Origin: CAZAYP01 sp964489425 [NCBI: uncultured Verrucomicrobiota bacterium]
Lineage (GTDB): Bacteria > Verrucomicrobiota > Kiritimatiellia > RZYC01
NCBI GenBank assembly: GCA_964489425.1
Contig: CAZAYP010000013.1
Coordinates: 1-64,000 of the forward strand
Reading direction: 5' to 3'
DNA length: 64,000 nt
A program made the translations under genes and the position numbers. Shown here piece by piece: positions 36,744 through 46,600 of the stretch (its first letter is position 1; every line of letters starts with the position of its first letter). The notes under the pieces were generated by a model. It saw only the letters and a program-made list of their open reading frames with translations. It was not told the DNA's origin and searched no databases.

Positions 36744-37177
36744 GCCGGGTCGCGGATCAGATTCTGGCATACGGCGGGTTCGGTGCCCTGCAAGACCGCT
36801 TCCAGGATTTTGGCCAGGGTCGCCATCTCGATGGGCTTTTGCAGAAATCCAATGTGTTGCGCCCCGGCAAACTGCGCGGCCAGATCGTCGGTCGAAAAAC
36901 CGGACAGGATGAATACCGGCAAGTCCGCGCGCTGGGCCCGAATGTCGTGGAACAGGGCTTGGCCGCCGCCGCCCGGTAGTGAATAATCAAGGAGGGCCAC
37001 CCCAATTTGGTCCGCATGTTGCTTGAACAGGTCCAGCCCCTGCTGGCCATCCAAGGCCGCCAGGACCTGGTACTGGGAGCGCTCCAAGTGGCGCTTGATG
37101 ATCCGGGTGACCATCTCCTCATCGTCCACCAGCAGGATGACTCGCGGCCCGGTCGCCCATGTTGTTGGCTCAGGCAT
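36740..37177 (-). CDS. Single-domain CheY-like response regulator in a sugar operon
   Basis: A 145-residue receiver with acidic pair D18/D19, phospho-Asp D64 (LLDYSLPG), Ser in the switch position (ILSGFS) and Lys in LQKP. There is no output domain. It sits 30 bases after malQ and overlaps rmlA by four bases, so it is co-transcribed with carbohydrate genes. No kinase is adjacent. It may act by protein contact on polysaccharide synthesis, but nothing in the sequence names its partner. Confidence 0.9.
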   Translation of the reverse strand: MPEPTTWATGPRVILLVDDEEMVTRIIKRHLERSQYQVLAALDGQQGLDLFKQHADQIGVALLDYSLPGGGGQALFHDIRAQRADLPVFILSGFSTDDLAAQFAGAQHIGFLQKPIEMATLAKILEAVLQGTEPAVCQNLIRDPA

Positions 37178-37207
37178 GGGGAGATCTCGCGCGCGCGGTA
37201 TGGATGG

Positions 37208-38746
37208 TCATGGGGCCCGTCCAGCGCGGCGCGCCTTCTCGGTCATGGCGCGCAACCGGGTTGAAATTTCCGGGGTCAGCGCGCTCCACGCAAAGCGCCA
37301 CGCCCAGTTGCCGCCGGGCCGGCCGGGAACATTCATCCGCGCCTCCGACCCGAGCCCCAGCACGTCCTGCAGGGTATAAACGGCGGTATTGGCCTTGGAT
37401 TTCAGCGCCAGGCCAATCATGTCCCAGTGGATTTCGTGGCCGTCCGTGCCGAGATATTGCAGGACGGTCTGGCGTTCCTCGTCAATTTCCTTCTGGGACC
37501 GGGTGCTGTCGGCGCCGGCCTGGCTGTTGAACCAACCCACGACCGTGTCATTATCGTGAGTGCCTGGGTACACGGCGCAGTTGGGGGGATAATTGTGCGG
37601 CCGGTAGTCCAGGGCCTTGGGATCGTTGCCGAACGCGAACTGCAGCACCCGCATGCCGGGAAACCCGCAGTCTTCCCGCAGTTTCTCGACTTCCGGAGTG
37701 ATCACCCCCAGGTCCTCGGCAATAATGGGCAACTCGCCCATTTGGTGCGCCATGGCCGTGAAGAGCTCCAGGCCCGGGCCTTGCACCCATTGGCCATCCT
37801 TGGCGGTGTCTGCGGGGAAAGGCACTTCCCAATAGGCTTCAAATCCGCGGAAATGGTCGATGCGGACAATGTCCACCAACTCCAGCGCCTTGCGGATGCG
37901 CGCGGCCCACCAGGCATAACCAGTCTGCTGGTGGACATCCCAGCGGTAAATCGGGTTGCCCCAAAGTTGGCCCGTGCTGCTGAAATAGTCGGGCGGCACA
38001 CCGGCCTGGACCGTGAGCTGGCCATGCTCATCCACGTGATAGAGTTCAGGATGCGCCCACACGTCCGCGCTGTCGTGGGCCACAAAAATGGGGATATCGC
38101 CGACGATCCGGATGCGCCGCTCATGGCAGTATTTGCGCAGGCCGTCCCACTGGGCATGGAAGAGAAACTGCATGACTTTCACATCGCGGATGGCATCGCG
38201 CAACTCGCGCCGAGCAGCGGTCAAGGCCTGAGGTTGCCGCTGTACCAGCGGTTCCTCCCACATGATCCAGGGCCGGCCATCATGGCGATCCTTCAAGGCC
38301 ATGAACAGGGCGTAGTCGTCGAGCCAATCCGCCTGCTTGTCGCAGAACCGCTTGAAATCCTGCTTGCGCGCGGCAGATGCCCGGCGCGGGAACGTGCGGC
38401 ACACCTGGCGCAGCACCGCCATGCGCGCCGGGATCAAGGCCCCGTAATCCGCGCGGTCGGCCGGGAGGCGCGGGAACGCCGCCAAGTCATCGGCTGCCAG
38501 CAGCTTTTGGCGTACCAGCAGATCAAAGCTGATGAGCAGATGGTTGCCGGCGAAGGTGGACGGCGACTGGTAGGGCGAGTCGCCAAAGCTGGTGGGGCCC
38601 AGGGGCAGGACCTGCCAAAGATGTTGGCGCATCTCCGCGAGGGTATCCACGAATTTGCGGGCTGCGGGCCCGATTTCCCCGATCCCATAGGGGCCCGGCA
38701 ACGATGTCGGGTGCAATAGAATTCCGCTGGCACGTTCAAAGCTCAT
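37208..38746 (-). CDS. malQ: 4-alpha-glucanotransferase (amylomaltase, GH77)
   Basis: A 512-residue GH77 enzyme that transfers alpha-1,4-glucan segments and recycles maltodextrins or glycogen. Signatures: LHPTSLPGPYGIGEIG near the start, SPYQSPSTFAGNHLLIS, nucleophile D297 in VRIDHFRGFEAYW, acid/base Glu in IAEDLG, and the third Asp in GTHDNDT. GGAGG lies nine bases before the ATG. Length is normal for the bacterial type. It heads the leftward run to the receiver gene, rmlA and rmlC; glucose-1-phosphate from glucan breakdown is a plausible link to rmlA. Confidence 0.95.
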   Translation of the reverse strand: MSFERASGILLHPTSLPGPYGIGEIGPAARKFVDTLAEMRQHLWQVLPLGPTSFGDSPYQSPSTFAGNHLLISFDLLVRQKLLAADDLAAFPRLPADRADYGALIPARMAVLRQVCRTFPRRASAARKQDFKRFCDKQADWLDDYALFMALKDRHDGRPWIMWEEPLVQRQPQALTAARRELRDAIRDVKVMQFLFHAQWDGLRKYCHERRIRIVGDIPIFVAHDSADVWAHPELYHVDEHGQLTVQAGVPPDYFSSTGQLWGNPIYRWDVHQQTGYAWWAARIRKALELVDIVRIDHFRGFEAYWEVPFPADTAKDGQWVQGPGLELFTAMAHQMGELPIIAEDLGVITPEVEKLREDCGFPGMRVLQFAFGNDPKALDYRPHNYPPNCAVYPGTHDNDTVVGWFNSQAGADSTRSQKEIDEERQTVLQYLGTDGHEIHWDMIGLALKSKANTAVYTLQDVLGLGSEARMNVPGRPGGNWAWRFAWSALTPEISTRLRAMTEKARRAGRAP

Positions 38747-38846
38747 CTCGTCAGGCCTCCATGTTCAGAAATGTTGCGCCATCGCGATCGGCGCCAAACC
38801 CATTGCGTGCAAGTTGAGCAAATCATCGGTCCGGATGCGATACAAA

Positions 38847-39821
38847 TCAGTCTTCATTTGCGGTGTTCTGGGGCGTGGCTTGGGGCTTGGGTTGGTTCTC
38901 CAGATCATAGGCCCGCCGGCGATCCGAGGCGGCGCGGGCCCGGTCGCCCAGCGTTTCCCACAACGTGGCGCGGGCCCGGTAAATTCGCGGCGCCGCGGGA
39001 TCGAAGCTCAGCGCCTGGTCGAAATCCGCCCGCGCTTCTTCCACCTGGCCGAGGCTGCCGTAGGCCAGCCCGCGCAAGACGTGCAACTGGGCCAGCAACG
39101 GACCGTCCTCGGCCAGCGCCTGGGTGAAATCTGCAACCGCGGCCTTGTAATCCGCAACCTGGCGGCGCAGGTCGCCACGGTTGATGTAGGCGTGCGGTAG
39201 AAAAGGGTTGATCTGGATGGCGCGGTCCAAGTCTTTCAGCGCGGCGTCGTAAGCGCCCAGGCGCCGCTGGCAGAGGCCCCGCAGATACAAGGCCTCGGCG
39301 AGGTTGGGGTCCAAGGCCAGGGCACAGTTCAGATCCGCAAGGGCATCGTTATTGCGGGCCAGCCGGTGGAGGGCCGCGCCCCGGCTGGTGAACATCCACG
39401 GATTGTTGGTGGCCTGCGCGATGGCCACGGAGTATTCGTGCCACGCTTCGGGGTAGTTGGTCTGCAGCATGGCCAAGGAGCCCAGGTTGTAGTGGGCAAA
39501 GGCATTCAGGGGCACGATCGAAACTGCCTGCCGGTAGTCAACCTCGGCGCCCGCCAGGTCTCCCAGGCCGACGCGCAGGGCCCCCCGGTCGAAATGCAGG
39601 CGCGCCAGGACGTCAGGCGTGACCACGGCGCGCGCGATCAGGTCATCGTAAATCGAACAGGCCAGCCCGGGATTGCCAGCCTTGACCGCGCTGCGCGCCT
39701 CCTGGTAGCGGGCCATGGCCGCCTCCACGAGTAAGACCTTGGACTGCGTTTCCGGTTGGGCATGGACCAAACCAGCAGCAAGCGCCAAGGATAGCAGCGG
39801 GCTGTATGCCGCCAGGCGCAA
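38847..39821 (-). CDS. Secreted tetratricopeptide-repeat protein (TTG start)
   Basis: A 324-residue protein made mostly of TPR helices (about eight repeats, for example AHYNLGSLAMLQTNYPEAW and AYINRGDLRRQVADYKAAV). The inferred TTG start at 39821 gives a good signal peptide (RLAAYSPLLSLALAAGLVHA, then QPET); no in-frame ATG is suitable, and a nearby ATG at 39828 is in another frame, so a frameshift is possible but not needed. It starts 25 bases after the outer-membrane barrel gene and is likely co-transcribed. TPR proteins of this sort organise periplasmic complexes. Confidence 0.8.
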   Translation of the reverse strand: MRLAAYSPLLSLALAAGLVHAQPETQSKVLLVEAAMARYQEARSAVKAGNPGLACSIYDDLIARAVVTPDVLARLHFDRGALRVGLGDLAGAEVDYRQAVSIVPLNAFAHYNLGSLAMLQTNYPEAWHEYSVAIAQATNNPWMFTSRGAALHRLARNNDALADLNCALALDPNLAEALYLRGLCQRRLGAYDAALKDLDRAIQINPFLPHAYINRGDLRRQVADYKAAVADFTQALAEDGPLLAQLHVLRGLAYGSLGQVEEARADFDQALSFDPAAPRIYRARATLWETLGDRARAASDRRRAYDLENQPKPQATPQNTANED

Positions 39822-39846
39822 AGACCATCAATGGATTTGCGAGGGC

Positions 39847-40611
39847 TTAGAAGGAGTACGCAGCCTTCACGCCCAGCATGGTGTCCGGGGCATAGTCATT
39901 GCCCTTGCCCAAGTAGACATTGACCAGCAGCGGCTCAATCGGCTTGTAGCACATGCCGCCCTGGCCATAGACCACGGACTGGCTGCCATCAAACATCTTT
40001 TCGCGCTGGGCCTTGCCGGCCATGCCTTCCACAAGCAGCGAGAATTCTTCGTTCAAATCCCAGATAATGGTGCCGGCACCGGTGGCGATGTAGTCGCTGT
40101 GCCCCATGAATTCATACGTACCGTCCACGATGAAGTGGATCGTGTCTTCCACGATTGTGCCCACGGAAGTTCCCAGCACAAACCCGTTGTTGCCGATCCC
40201 CAGCCCTTTGTCCTCGTTACCGGTCGCCCAGCGCACGCTGGCATAGGGCAGGATGTACGGGTAGCCGAGGGCGTCTTCATAAACGCGCAGCTGGAATCCG
40301 GTCAACAGGTCGCCGAATCCCTGCTCCTTGTCGCCGATCTTGGGGCTGACATAGCCGTAAGGCACTTCGGCAATGAAGGCCAACTGGTCCAACAGGCCGT
40401 AGCGCCCGTACGGAGAAATCCAGTACTCATCCACATTGTTTTTGGTGAACACATCGTCGTTTTTGAACTCGGAATAGGTGAAGAGACCGCCAGCTTCGAC
40501 TTGGCCCTTGACCGGCAACTTGTTTTCCAGAGTCAGCATCGGCCGCATGGCGTCTGCCAATACGCTCGAAGTTCCAGCCACCAGCAATCCCAGCGCGATC
40601 CACTTCTTCAT
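39847..40611 (-). CDS. Small outer-membrane beta-barrel protein
   Basis: A 254-residue protein with signal peptide (MKKWIALGLLVAGTSSVLA) and alternating beta strands ending in AAYSF, the terminal Phe of barrels inserted by the BAM machinery. GGAGG stands seven bases before the ATG at 40611. Repeated pairs such as QVEAGGLFTYSEF, IAEVPYGYVSP and VNVYLGKGNDYAP fit a 10-12-strand barrel. Substrate unknown. It lies between an SGNH hydrolase and a TPR gene, both leftward. Confidence 0.8.
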   Translation of the reverse strand: MKKWIALGLLVAGTSSVLADAMRPMLTLENKLPVKGQVEAGGLFTYSEFKNDDVFTKNNVDEYWISPYGRYGLLDQLAFIAEVPYGYVSPKIGDKEQGFGDLLTGFQLRVYEDALGYPYILPYASVRWATGNEDKGLGIGNNGFVLGTSVGTIVEDTIHFIVDGTYEFMGHSDYIATGAGTIIWDLNEEFSLLVEGMAGKAQREKMFDGSQSVVYGQGGMCYKPIEPLLVNVYLGKGNDYAPDTMLGVKAAYSF

Positions 40612-40653
40612 CTGTGTTCCTCCCATGGACGGTTCTTGTTGCGAATCATGGAC

Positions 40654-40682
40654 AATATAGCGGCTCCGTTCCCCATGGCGAT
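40654..40682 (-). promoter_or_regulatory. Candidate promoter of the small barrel gene
   Basis: TATATT at 40659-40654 on the minus strand is 43 bases before the ATG; the -35 position (ATCGCC) is poor, but an A/T tract just upstream could act as an UP element. Confidence 0.3.
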
Positions 40683-40713
40683 AAAAAAAATAAAAAAAAG
40701 ACGGAGCAATCCG
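40683..40713 (-). terminator. T-rich terminator candidate after the SGNH gene
   Basis: On the minus strand CGGA-TTGC-TCCG (40713-40702) is followed by T8-A-T8 (40699-40683). The stem is only four pairs but the T tract is long. The same tract might also serve the next promoter. Confidence 0.4.
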
Positions 40714-40723
40714 GGTGCCAGGG

Positions 40724-41821
40724 TCAGCGGGAAAGGCTGCGGGATGCCAGATTGGAAAGCGTGCCCGAGTTTTGCAGGTAATCGAACAGGGCGCCGGCCA
40801 CCACCTGGTGCGCCAGGGGGGAGGGGTGGAGATCCTGCGCGCTCAATACCATGCTGGCCATGGGCAGGTTGTGGTCCGCCAGGTAACGCGCAGTGGTCGG
40901 GGCGGTCTCGACCAGCGGGATGTCGCATTGGGCGCACACTTGGCGCACGTGCTCCGGCGGCGGGTCCTCGGCGAGCATCACCAGTTGGAAGTTGTGGCGT
41001 TGCGCAAGGCGCGCCAGGTGGCGGATGGCGGCTTGATAGGCTTTAACCCCCACCATGCCTTGCAAATGGGGTGGCAACACCTGGGGATCATTCACAAACC
41101 GGTCCACGGTGCGCTTGGGCGCGCCGCGCAGCTTGATGTTGCGGCTGACCAGTTGGGCCCGCTGCCGGTGTTTGAGGTGGAGCAAAATATATTCCAGCAA
41201 AAACGATTTCCGAAGGGTGCCGTAGTTTTCCCGGCTAATAATGAAGTTGGGCAGGTCCAGGTCGTTGGAGACATATTCAATCACCACCAGATCGGGAGGA
41301 TTCTCCAGGGCATCGTCGCGGAATGCTTCCACTTCCATGACCGTATTGTAGCCGGGCACGGCCAGGTTGTCGACCTGCCATCCCACGTCCGGCCATGCCT
41401 GTTGAAGATGGTGCTGGAGGTGGTAGATGTAGGTGGCATCATCCGCCACACCCCAGCCAAACATGACCGAATCGCCCAGGCCTTTGATGCGCACTTTCGG
41501 AAGCCCGGGCGGTGGTGCGGGCATGACCCGGAGCCCTTGCTGGTCGGTGTTCAGCGGTTGCCCGCCAATCCGGGTGTTCAAGCCGGCCACCAGCTGGTAG
41601 ATGCGTCGTGGGTTGCGGGTGGGGCAGATAATTTCGCGCAGCGTCGCATCCCGATCCGCCGGCAGGGCGATGGGCGGAGTTGCCTGCGCCAGATCCGCAT
41701 AAGCGCGCAGTACCGCAAGATCGTCGCGCCACGCCTTGATGCGGCAACCGATTTCCAGGGTCATCAAGGTCAGGGCCAGCGTAAAGAAAGCCAGCGCCAA
41801 TTTTTTGCCAAGGTTCAGCAT
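40724..41821 (-). CDS. Membrane-anchored SGNH/GDSL-type hydrolase
   Basis: A 365-residue protein with an N-terminal signal anchor (residues about 8-25, LALAFFTLALTLMTLEIG) and a GDSL/SGNH domain. Block I GLGDSVMFGWGV, block II region AVPGYNT, Asn block EYVSNDLD and the terminal Asp-His pair in DLHPSPLAH are visible. Family members are esterases or carbohydrate O-deacetylases at the cell surface. A TATAGC hexamer ends only five bases before the ATG with no ribosome site, so the transcript may be leaderless. The substrate cannot be named; the neighbouring surface proteins suggest glycan modification. Confidence 0.85.
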   Translation of the reverse strand: MLNLGKKLALAFFTLALTLMTLEIGCRIKAWRDDLAVLRAYADLAQATPPIALPADRDATLREIICPTRNPRRIYQLVAGLNTRIGGQPLNTDQQGLRVMPAPPPGLPKVRIKGLGDSVMFGWGVADDATYIYHLQHHLQQAWPDVGWQVDNLAVPGYNTVMEVEAFRDDALENPPDLVVIEYVSNDLDLPNFIISRENYGTLRKSFLLEYILLHLKHRQRAQLVSRNIKLRGAPKRTVDRFVNDPQVLPPHLQGMVGVKAYQAAIRHLARLAQRHNFQLVMLAEDPPPEHVRQVCAQCDIPLVETAPTTARYLADHNLPMASMVLSAQDLHPSPLAHQVVAGALFDYLQNSGTLSNLASRSLSR

Positions 41822-41924
41822 GGGGCGCTATACCACAGTAGCCGGCGCATGGAAGTTTCCAGACCGCACAACCGGCCGGGTGTTGGAGGCTGGTGCTGGA
41901 CGATCAGGTGTAACAAGCCCGTCG

Positions 41925-42842
41925 CTAGTCGGAAAGCATGACGCGGTAATGCCCGTTGCCCGCAGGCAAGCCATCGGGAATCGTGACGCTCATCATGTCG
42001 TTCGTGGCGACGACCGGCCCGGCGACATCGGTGAACGCCGGGCTGTTCTTCAGGTCATCCTCGGTGTACTGGATGATGTAAGACAGGCCGCGTACCGCTG
42101 ACCAGACCAAGGTGACGTCCCGGAGTTCAATGGGCGCGCCATCGTTGATCGCCAGCACGTTGTTGGGATCGCCCGGATTGGTGCTGGCGCGGACTTCGTC
42201 GCCGTTGCCCATGCCATCACCGTCGGAGTCTTCATCGTAGTCGCTGATGCCGTCGCCATCCGAGTCGGCCAGGCCGGAGTCGGTGCCGGTGATGGCTTCC
42301 ACGGTATTGACCAGGCCGTCGCTATCGCTGTCGCCGCCATCCAGCGGGGAGCGGGTGGCGCTGAGGGTCACGGCATATAATTCCACCGTCGACACCGTCG
42401 ACATGATGGGAGAATCGCCGTAGTAGGTGGCGCTGGCCGGTGTCGCGCTATTGAATACACGTACGAAGAACGAAGTTCTGAAATACGTTTTTTCAGTTTC
42501 GGTGATGGCATAGGCAAACAGGCCGGCATCCGCGGCTGACTGGCAAGTCAGGGCGCCAATCCCGGTCTCGTTGAGCAGGCTGTTACGCGCATCGGCGGTG
42601 CCGTCGATGGCCGGCGGATAGTTGGTGGTGCCAACCAGGAATTGCACGCGACACCCCGGGGCTTCCACGGTGCCTGGCAGCGGCATTCCGTACTGGTTGC
42701 AGATGCTGTCTGGCGTGTAAATAAAATATGGCATGCCCGGATCTTCGCCGGCCCAGGCGGTTCCCGCGGCAACCGTTACCGCGACCATCATGCCCACGCT
42801 GACCCGCAGCATGGATCCTATAAAATGTTTTTTCATATTCAT
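41925..42842 (-). CDS. Secreted TSP3-repeat protein with FYRV-type terminal module
   Basis: A 305-residue protein. GAGGG stands five bases before the ATG at 42842 (a second ATG six bases later would also do). Signal peptide with VSVGMMVAVTVAAGTAWA. Residues about 195-250 carry calcium-binding TSP3-like repeats (DSDSDGLVNTVE, DSDGDGISDYDEDSDGDGM). The C-terminus (YIIQYTEDD..GHYRVMLSD) matches the end module of the 2632-residue protein. It follows the PEP-CTERM gene by 79 bases and has its own -10 candidate. Function unknown. Confidence 0.78.
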   Translation of the reverse strand: MNMKKHFIGSMLRVSVGMMVAVTVAAGTAWAGEDPGMPYFIYTPDSICNQYGMPLPGTVEAPGCRVQFLVGTTNYPPAIDGTADARNSLLNETGIGALTCQSAADAGLFAYAITETEKTYFRTSFFVRVFNSATPASATYYGDSPIMSTVSTVELYAVTLSATRSPLDGGDSDSDGLVNTVEAITGTDSGLADSDGDGISDYDEDSDGDGMGNGDEVRASTNPGDPNNVLAINDGAPIELRDVTLVWSAVRGLSYIIQYTEDDLKNSPAFTDVAGPVVATNDMMSVTIPDGLPAGNGHYRVMLSD

Positions 42843-42863
42843 GGTCACCCTCTCACGACTATC

Positions 42864-42892
42864 AATATACACAGTGTGTGGGCCCCTGTTTA
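42864..42892 (-). promoter_or_regulatory. Candidate promoter of the TSP3 gene
   Basis: Minus-strand TAAACA (42892-42887), 17-base spacer, TATATT (42869-42864). The predicted start is about 15 bases before the ATG at 42842. Confidence 0.45.
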
Positions 42893-42921
42893 GGCAGCAC
42901 CCGAATTTCGGCAATATTTTT

Positions 42922-43572
42922 TCATGGTCTCCCGACCAGCACGCTGACCCGCGCTTTCTTTTTCTCCATGCTGATCAGCAAGCCACAGAACAAAGCCGCC
43001 GCAAACATCATCAGCGAACTGGTGCCTGGTTCAGGTATCACCCACAAATTCGTGGTATAGTTGGCCATTCCGCCGCCCAGGTCAAGATCGCCGGAGGGAG
43101 GATCTTCGCTGGGAACCGCCGTGAGAGGCGTAGTACCCCAATCTACGGTCCCCCAATTCTGCATGCCATCAAAAGCATTATCCGCGGCGTAGTCGAAAAA
43201 CCGAACGTAAAACGAAGTGGGTTGAAAGGTGGCGGTGTCATAAGAAATCCAGTATGGGTTAATGTGGCCATTTTCGCCTTCCTGTTGAACCACACGGCCA
43301 TAGGTGATCAAGGTTTCGCCAACACCCAAGCTGTTGGCAATGGCGCTAGTTAAACCAAAGGCAGTCAGGGTAGATGCAGCGGCCTGAGTGGTGCCGATAA
43401 TCATGTACCAAGACCCCACCGCCAAGGGGGTTCCCCCCCCGTCTTCCATGGGGTCGCCAGTTTCCTGCCAGAGCCAGAACGAAACCGTGGCACCCTGGCT
43501 GGACGCAACGCCTGCCAAGCAGAGCGCCATGGCCACCCATCCTATGTACCAGTATCGGTTCATTGTTTTCAT
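42922..43572 (-). CDS. PEP-CTERM protein
   Basis: A 216-residue protein with N-terminal signal peptide (YWYIGWVAMALCLAGVASSQG) and a C-terminal PEP-CTERM sorting signal: PEP motif at 180-182 (IPEPGTS), a hydrophobic helix (LMMFAAALFCGLLIS) and a basic cluster (EKKKAR). Such proteins are processed and exported by exosortase (EpsH/XrtA family) and often linked to exopolysaccharide. No exosortase lies in the window. AGAGGG is seven bases before the ATG at 43572. The body has no domain I recognise. It lies between the 3027-residue gene and the TSP3 gene, both leftward. Confidence 0.85.
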   Translation of the reverse strand: MKTMNRYWYIGWVAMALCLAGVASSQGATVSFWLWQETGDPMEDGGGTPLAVGSWYMIIGTTQAAASTLTAFGLTSAIANSLGVGETLITYGRVVQQEGENGHINPYWISYDTATFQPTSFYVRFFDYAADNAFDGMQNWGTVDWGTTPLTAVPSEDPPSGDLDLGGGMANYTTNLWVIPEPGTSSLMMFAAALFCGLLISMEKKKARVSVLVGRP

Positions 43573-43650
43573 CGTCAGGCCCTCTTCAAAACATCGGCCA
43601 GTCGCATGCACGGCTTTACCGATCTCCTGAGCCTTTCTCTACTTCTCATC

Positions 43651-43679
43651 ATAATACCGGATTTGTCTGATCTCGTAAA
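43651..43679 (-). promoter_or_regulatory. Promoter of the PEP-CTERM gene
   Basis: Minus-strand TTTACG (43679-43674), 17-base spacer, TATTAT (43656-43651), five of six matches at -10. The -35 falls inside an inverted repeat GGCTTTAC/GTAAAGCC (43612-43619 and 43675-43682), a possible operator half. Confidence 0.5.
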
Positions 43680-43685
43680 GCCTTT

Positions 43686-46600
43686 TTAATGTAAATCTAG
43701 CGTCGGGTCATTGTATGCCCGCACGGGCTTCCATAGATAGGGTACCACGTTGGTCACGCTCCGCACGACCAATCCATCATCAGATTTCAAGAATCCGGCG
43801 CTGTAATTTTTCCACGCCCCGTCAAAATATTGCCATGTGTTGTTGCGGTAGAAAATCTGGTAGCCGTTGCGCTGGGTGGCTTTGTTGTATGTCCAAATGG
43901 CATCCGAGATCGGGGCGCTGCCCCGCCATGGGCGGAACCCGGCGTCGCGCAACGTGTTCAACATGTTGGTGGTTGCGTTGCCAGGGGTGTTGAACGTGAA
44001 AAATGTATACGCCCGGTTGGTTGAGGATAGCCCGCCGATAACCGATATCTGGGGTTGATAATTGGTGGCCGGAAGGCGGCCGGCAAAAAACAACTGGGTG
44101 CTGATGCCGTTGCCAGGGATGTTGATGATAACCGGCTGATTGTCCGGAAGGGCCGCATCGCCGGCGAGGGACCCGACGGATTTCCCGGGGCCCACCATGC
44201 TGTAATACCATTTGGCGTCGTTGGCGAGGTACACCTGTTGTGTCGCAGCCCACGAATCGATGCCGCCACCCACCCAACTGATCCGCGTGGCCAACGCAGC
44301 CAGAATGCCCCGCGGCAGATCGCTGCCGAATATAAACACGACCGAGTTCGTATCCGGGACAGCGGGTAACGTCACCCAGTTGCGGCCCGAGTAGAGTCGG
44401 ATGCGTTTGCCGACGTACACTTGGGCGCTGGCTTTTTTATGGGATCCCTTGTCCCATCGGTCTTTGTAGGAAACCCGGTAGAAGCGCAGATTGTCGCCCA
44501 TGGCAAAGGCATTGGTATCGACATAGTAGGGCTCGCTGAGGGTCTCGTTGAGCAAAGCCCATTCGGAAGCATTGGTCAGGGCGTCCGAGTAGGCGGTGGT
44601 GTCTTTGTAAATCACGTTGTACGTTTTGGCGGCGGCGGATCCGGTCCATTTCAGCTTGATTTTCGTACCCCCCACGTGCTCGGCCTGGGTGACCACCAGG
44701 AACCCGATCAGGATATTGGTCTGGGCGGTCAAAACGCCTTCGTTGCCCGCGCCATCGCGGCCCGCCACGGCCAGGTTGTAGGTCTGGCCGCTGAGCAGGT
44801 TGGTAAGGATGATGGCGTTGGTCTGCCGCACACCAAGTTCGGGATAGGCCGTCACGTCGTAGTACTGGTCGGTAGCGGCCACGTCGTGGTCGCCGTAGTT
44901 CCAGTAGACGCGGTAAGAGTGCCAGGGCGAGAGCCCGTCATCGCCCGGCGGATCCCACTGGATTCCGGCCTCGCTCTCGTCGTCGAACCCGGCGTCCATC
45001 AGCTTGAAGTTGGCCGGCTGTGTCGGCTGCGTACGATCAATCTTCACCACGTAGCGCGTGTTGGCGCCCTTGGTCCGGTCATTGGCGCGGTCCACGTCGT
45101 TGTCCACGGCAAACAAGTACCCGGTGTGGATGCCTTCCGGCAGGCCGCCCCCCGCCAGGGTGAAGTTGGTGCCCGTGCCCAGCGTAGACCCGTCCCCGAG
45201 CCCTGTGGGTTCAGGATCGTCCAGCGCCGTGCGCCGGTACTCGTACACGCCCGAGTTGCCCGGGTCGCGCGCGGCGAGGAACGTGACGTCCAGGCTCGCC
45301 AGGTTGGTCCACGTGGCAATGCCATCCACGCGCACATCGTCAAAATAGATGCTGCGCGCATCGCGGGTCACGCAGTATACCCGCAGCGTGACCGCCGTAT
45401 TTGTATCGTAAATCTGGAACGCATAGTTGTCGTAGCTGTCGTTGTTGTTGACTTCCATCTCCGCGATCCGCGTCCACGCCGCTCCGTTGGCCCGCTCCAC
45501 GCTGATCGTTTCCGCCCCGGCGCCGCTGAGATAGGCGGACAGGGTCAGTTGGCCCGGGTAATCCTTGGGCGGCAGCACCAGGTAATCGCCGGCGGTATTG
45601 AATCCCGCCCGCCGCCCGTCGCCGTCGCTCGACGTGCCCACGCCCACGTACATGCCGTAGCCGTACCACGTGCCGTTGGCGTCCGCATCGCTCCAGTCGC
45701 CCTCGCTGTGCTGGTCCCAGTCGGTGAAGAAGTCGCAATGGATCAGTTCCGGCATGGCTACCACATCAAGGCCTTTCATCGCCGGGCCGCGCACATCGTC
45801 GTCCGATACGCTAAATGCAAAGTTCGATACGCCCACGGCCGAGTCGCCGGTGCGGTCCGTGTCATAATCCGCAAACGTCACCCGGCAGGTCCAGGTGCCC
45901 AGGGTGTTCATCTCGTACCACGCGCGGACCTGGTGCTTGCCGTAATGGAAGTTGGTGCCGGTGCCGTCGCCATTGGATATGTTGAACCCGTCCAGCAGGT
46001 CGTTGTTCGACACCAGGCCCAGCGGGCTGTACAGGCTGTAGCGCGGCGCGAACCCACTGCCGGTCCCGTACACCCCGTTGACGTCCCGTACCATGCCGGT
46101 CATTGAGATCGCGTTGGTCATCTCGCCGTCAAGCAAGGCCAGGCCCGGCGCCGACACGGGGCCGTTAACGCGGAAGGAGAGCAGGACCGGCGTGTTGGTG
46201 TCCTCGTCGTACACGCCCAGGATGCCCACCTGCGCGCTGGCCAGCGCCGCGCGGTCGTTGGTGCGATCGTTGTCGCCGTCCACGAGCATGGCCACCACCT
46301 TGGAGGTCGACGCGTTGTACAGGTCGTCGATCACCCCGGCCGTGAACTGGGCCTGGTCCGCGAAGCTCCACACGTTGGTCACAACCCGGTTGATGCCGTC
46401 CGCAGAACTCAACCCGACCTGCCAGCGCGGGACCGTGGTTTCGGAAGACAGCAACGTGGCCTCGGTGGCGAAGTTCAGGAGGCGCCACGAGCACACCTGG
46501 TTGGTGCTGGCGTTGTTGCCACACGACATGCCGGAGGCGGCGTCCAGACACCCGAACGCGAGATACAGCGGCGCAGCGGACAAATGTGCCAGGTACTCAT

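Noticed and set aside
43612-43687. Inverted repeat GGCTTTAC/GTAAAGCC followed by TTTTT
   Set aside because: Would be a terminator only for rightward transcription, and no rightward gene is present; loop is also too long. Kept only as a possible operator near the PEP-CTERM promoter.
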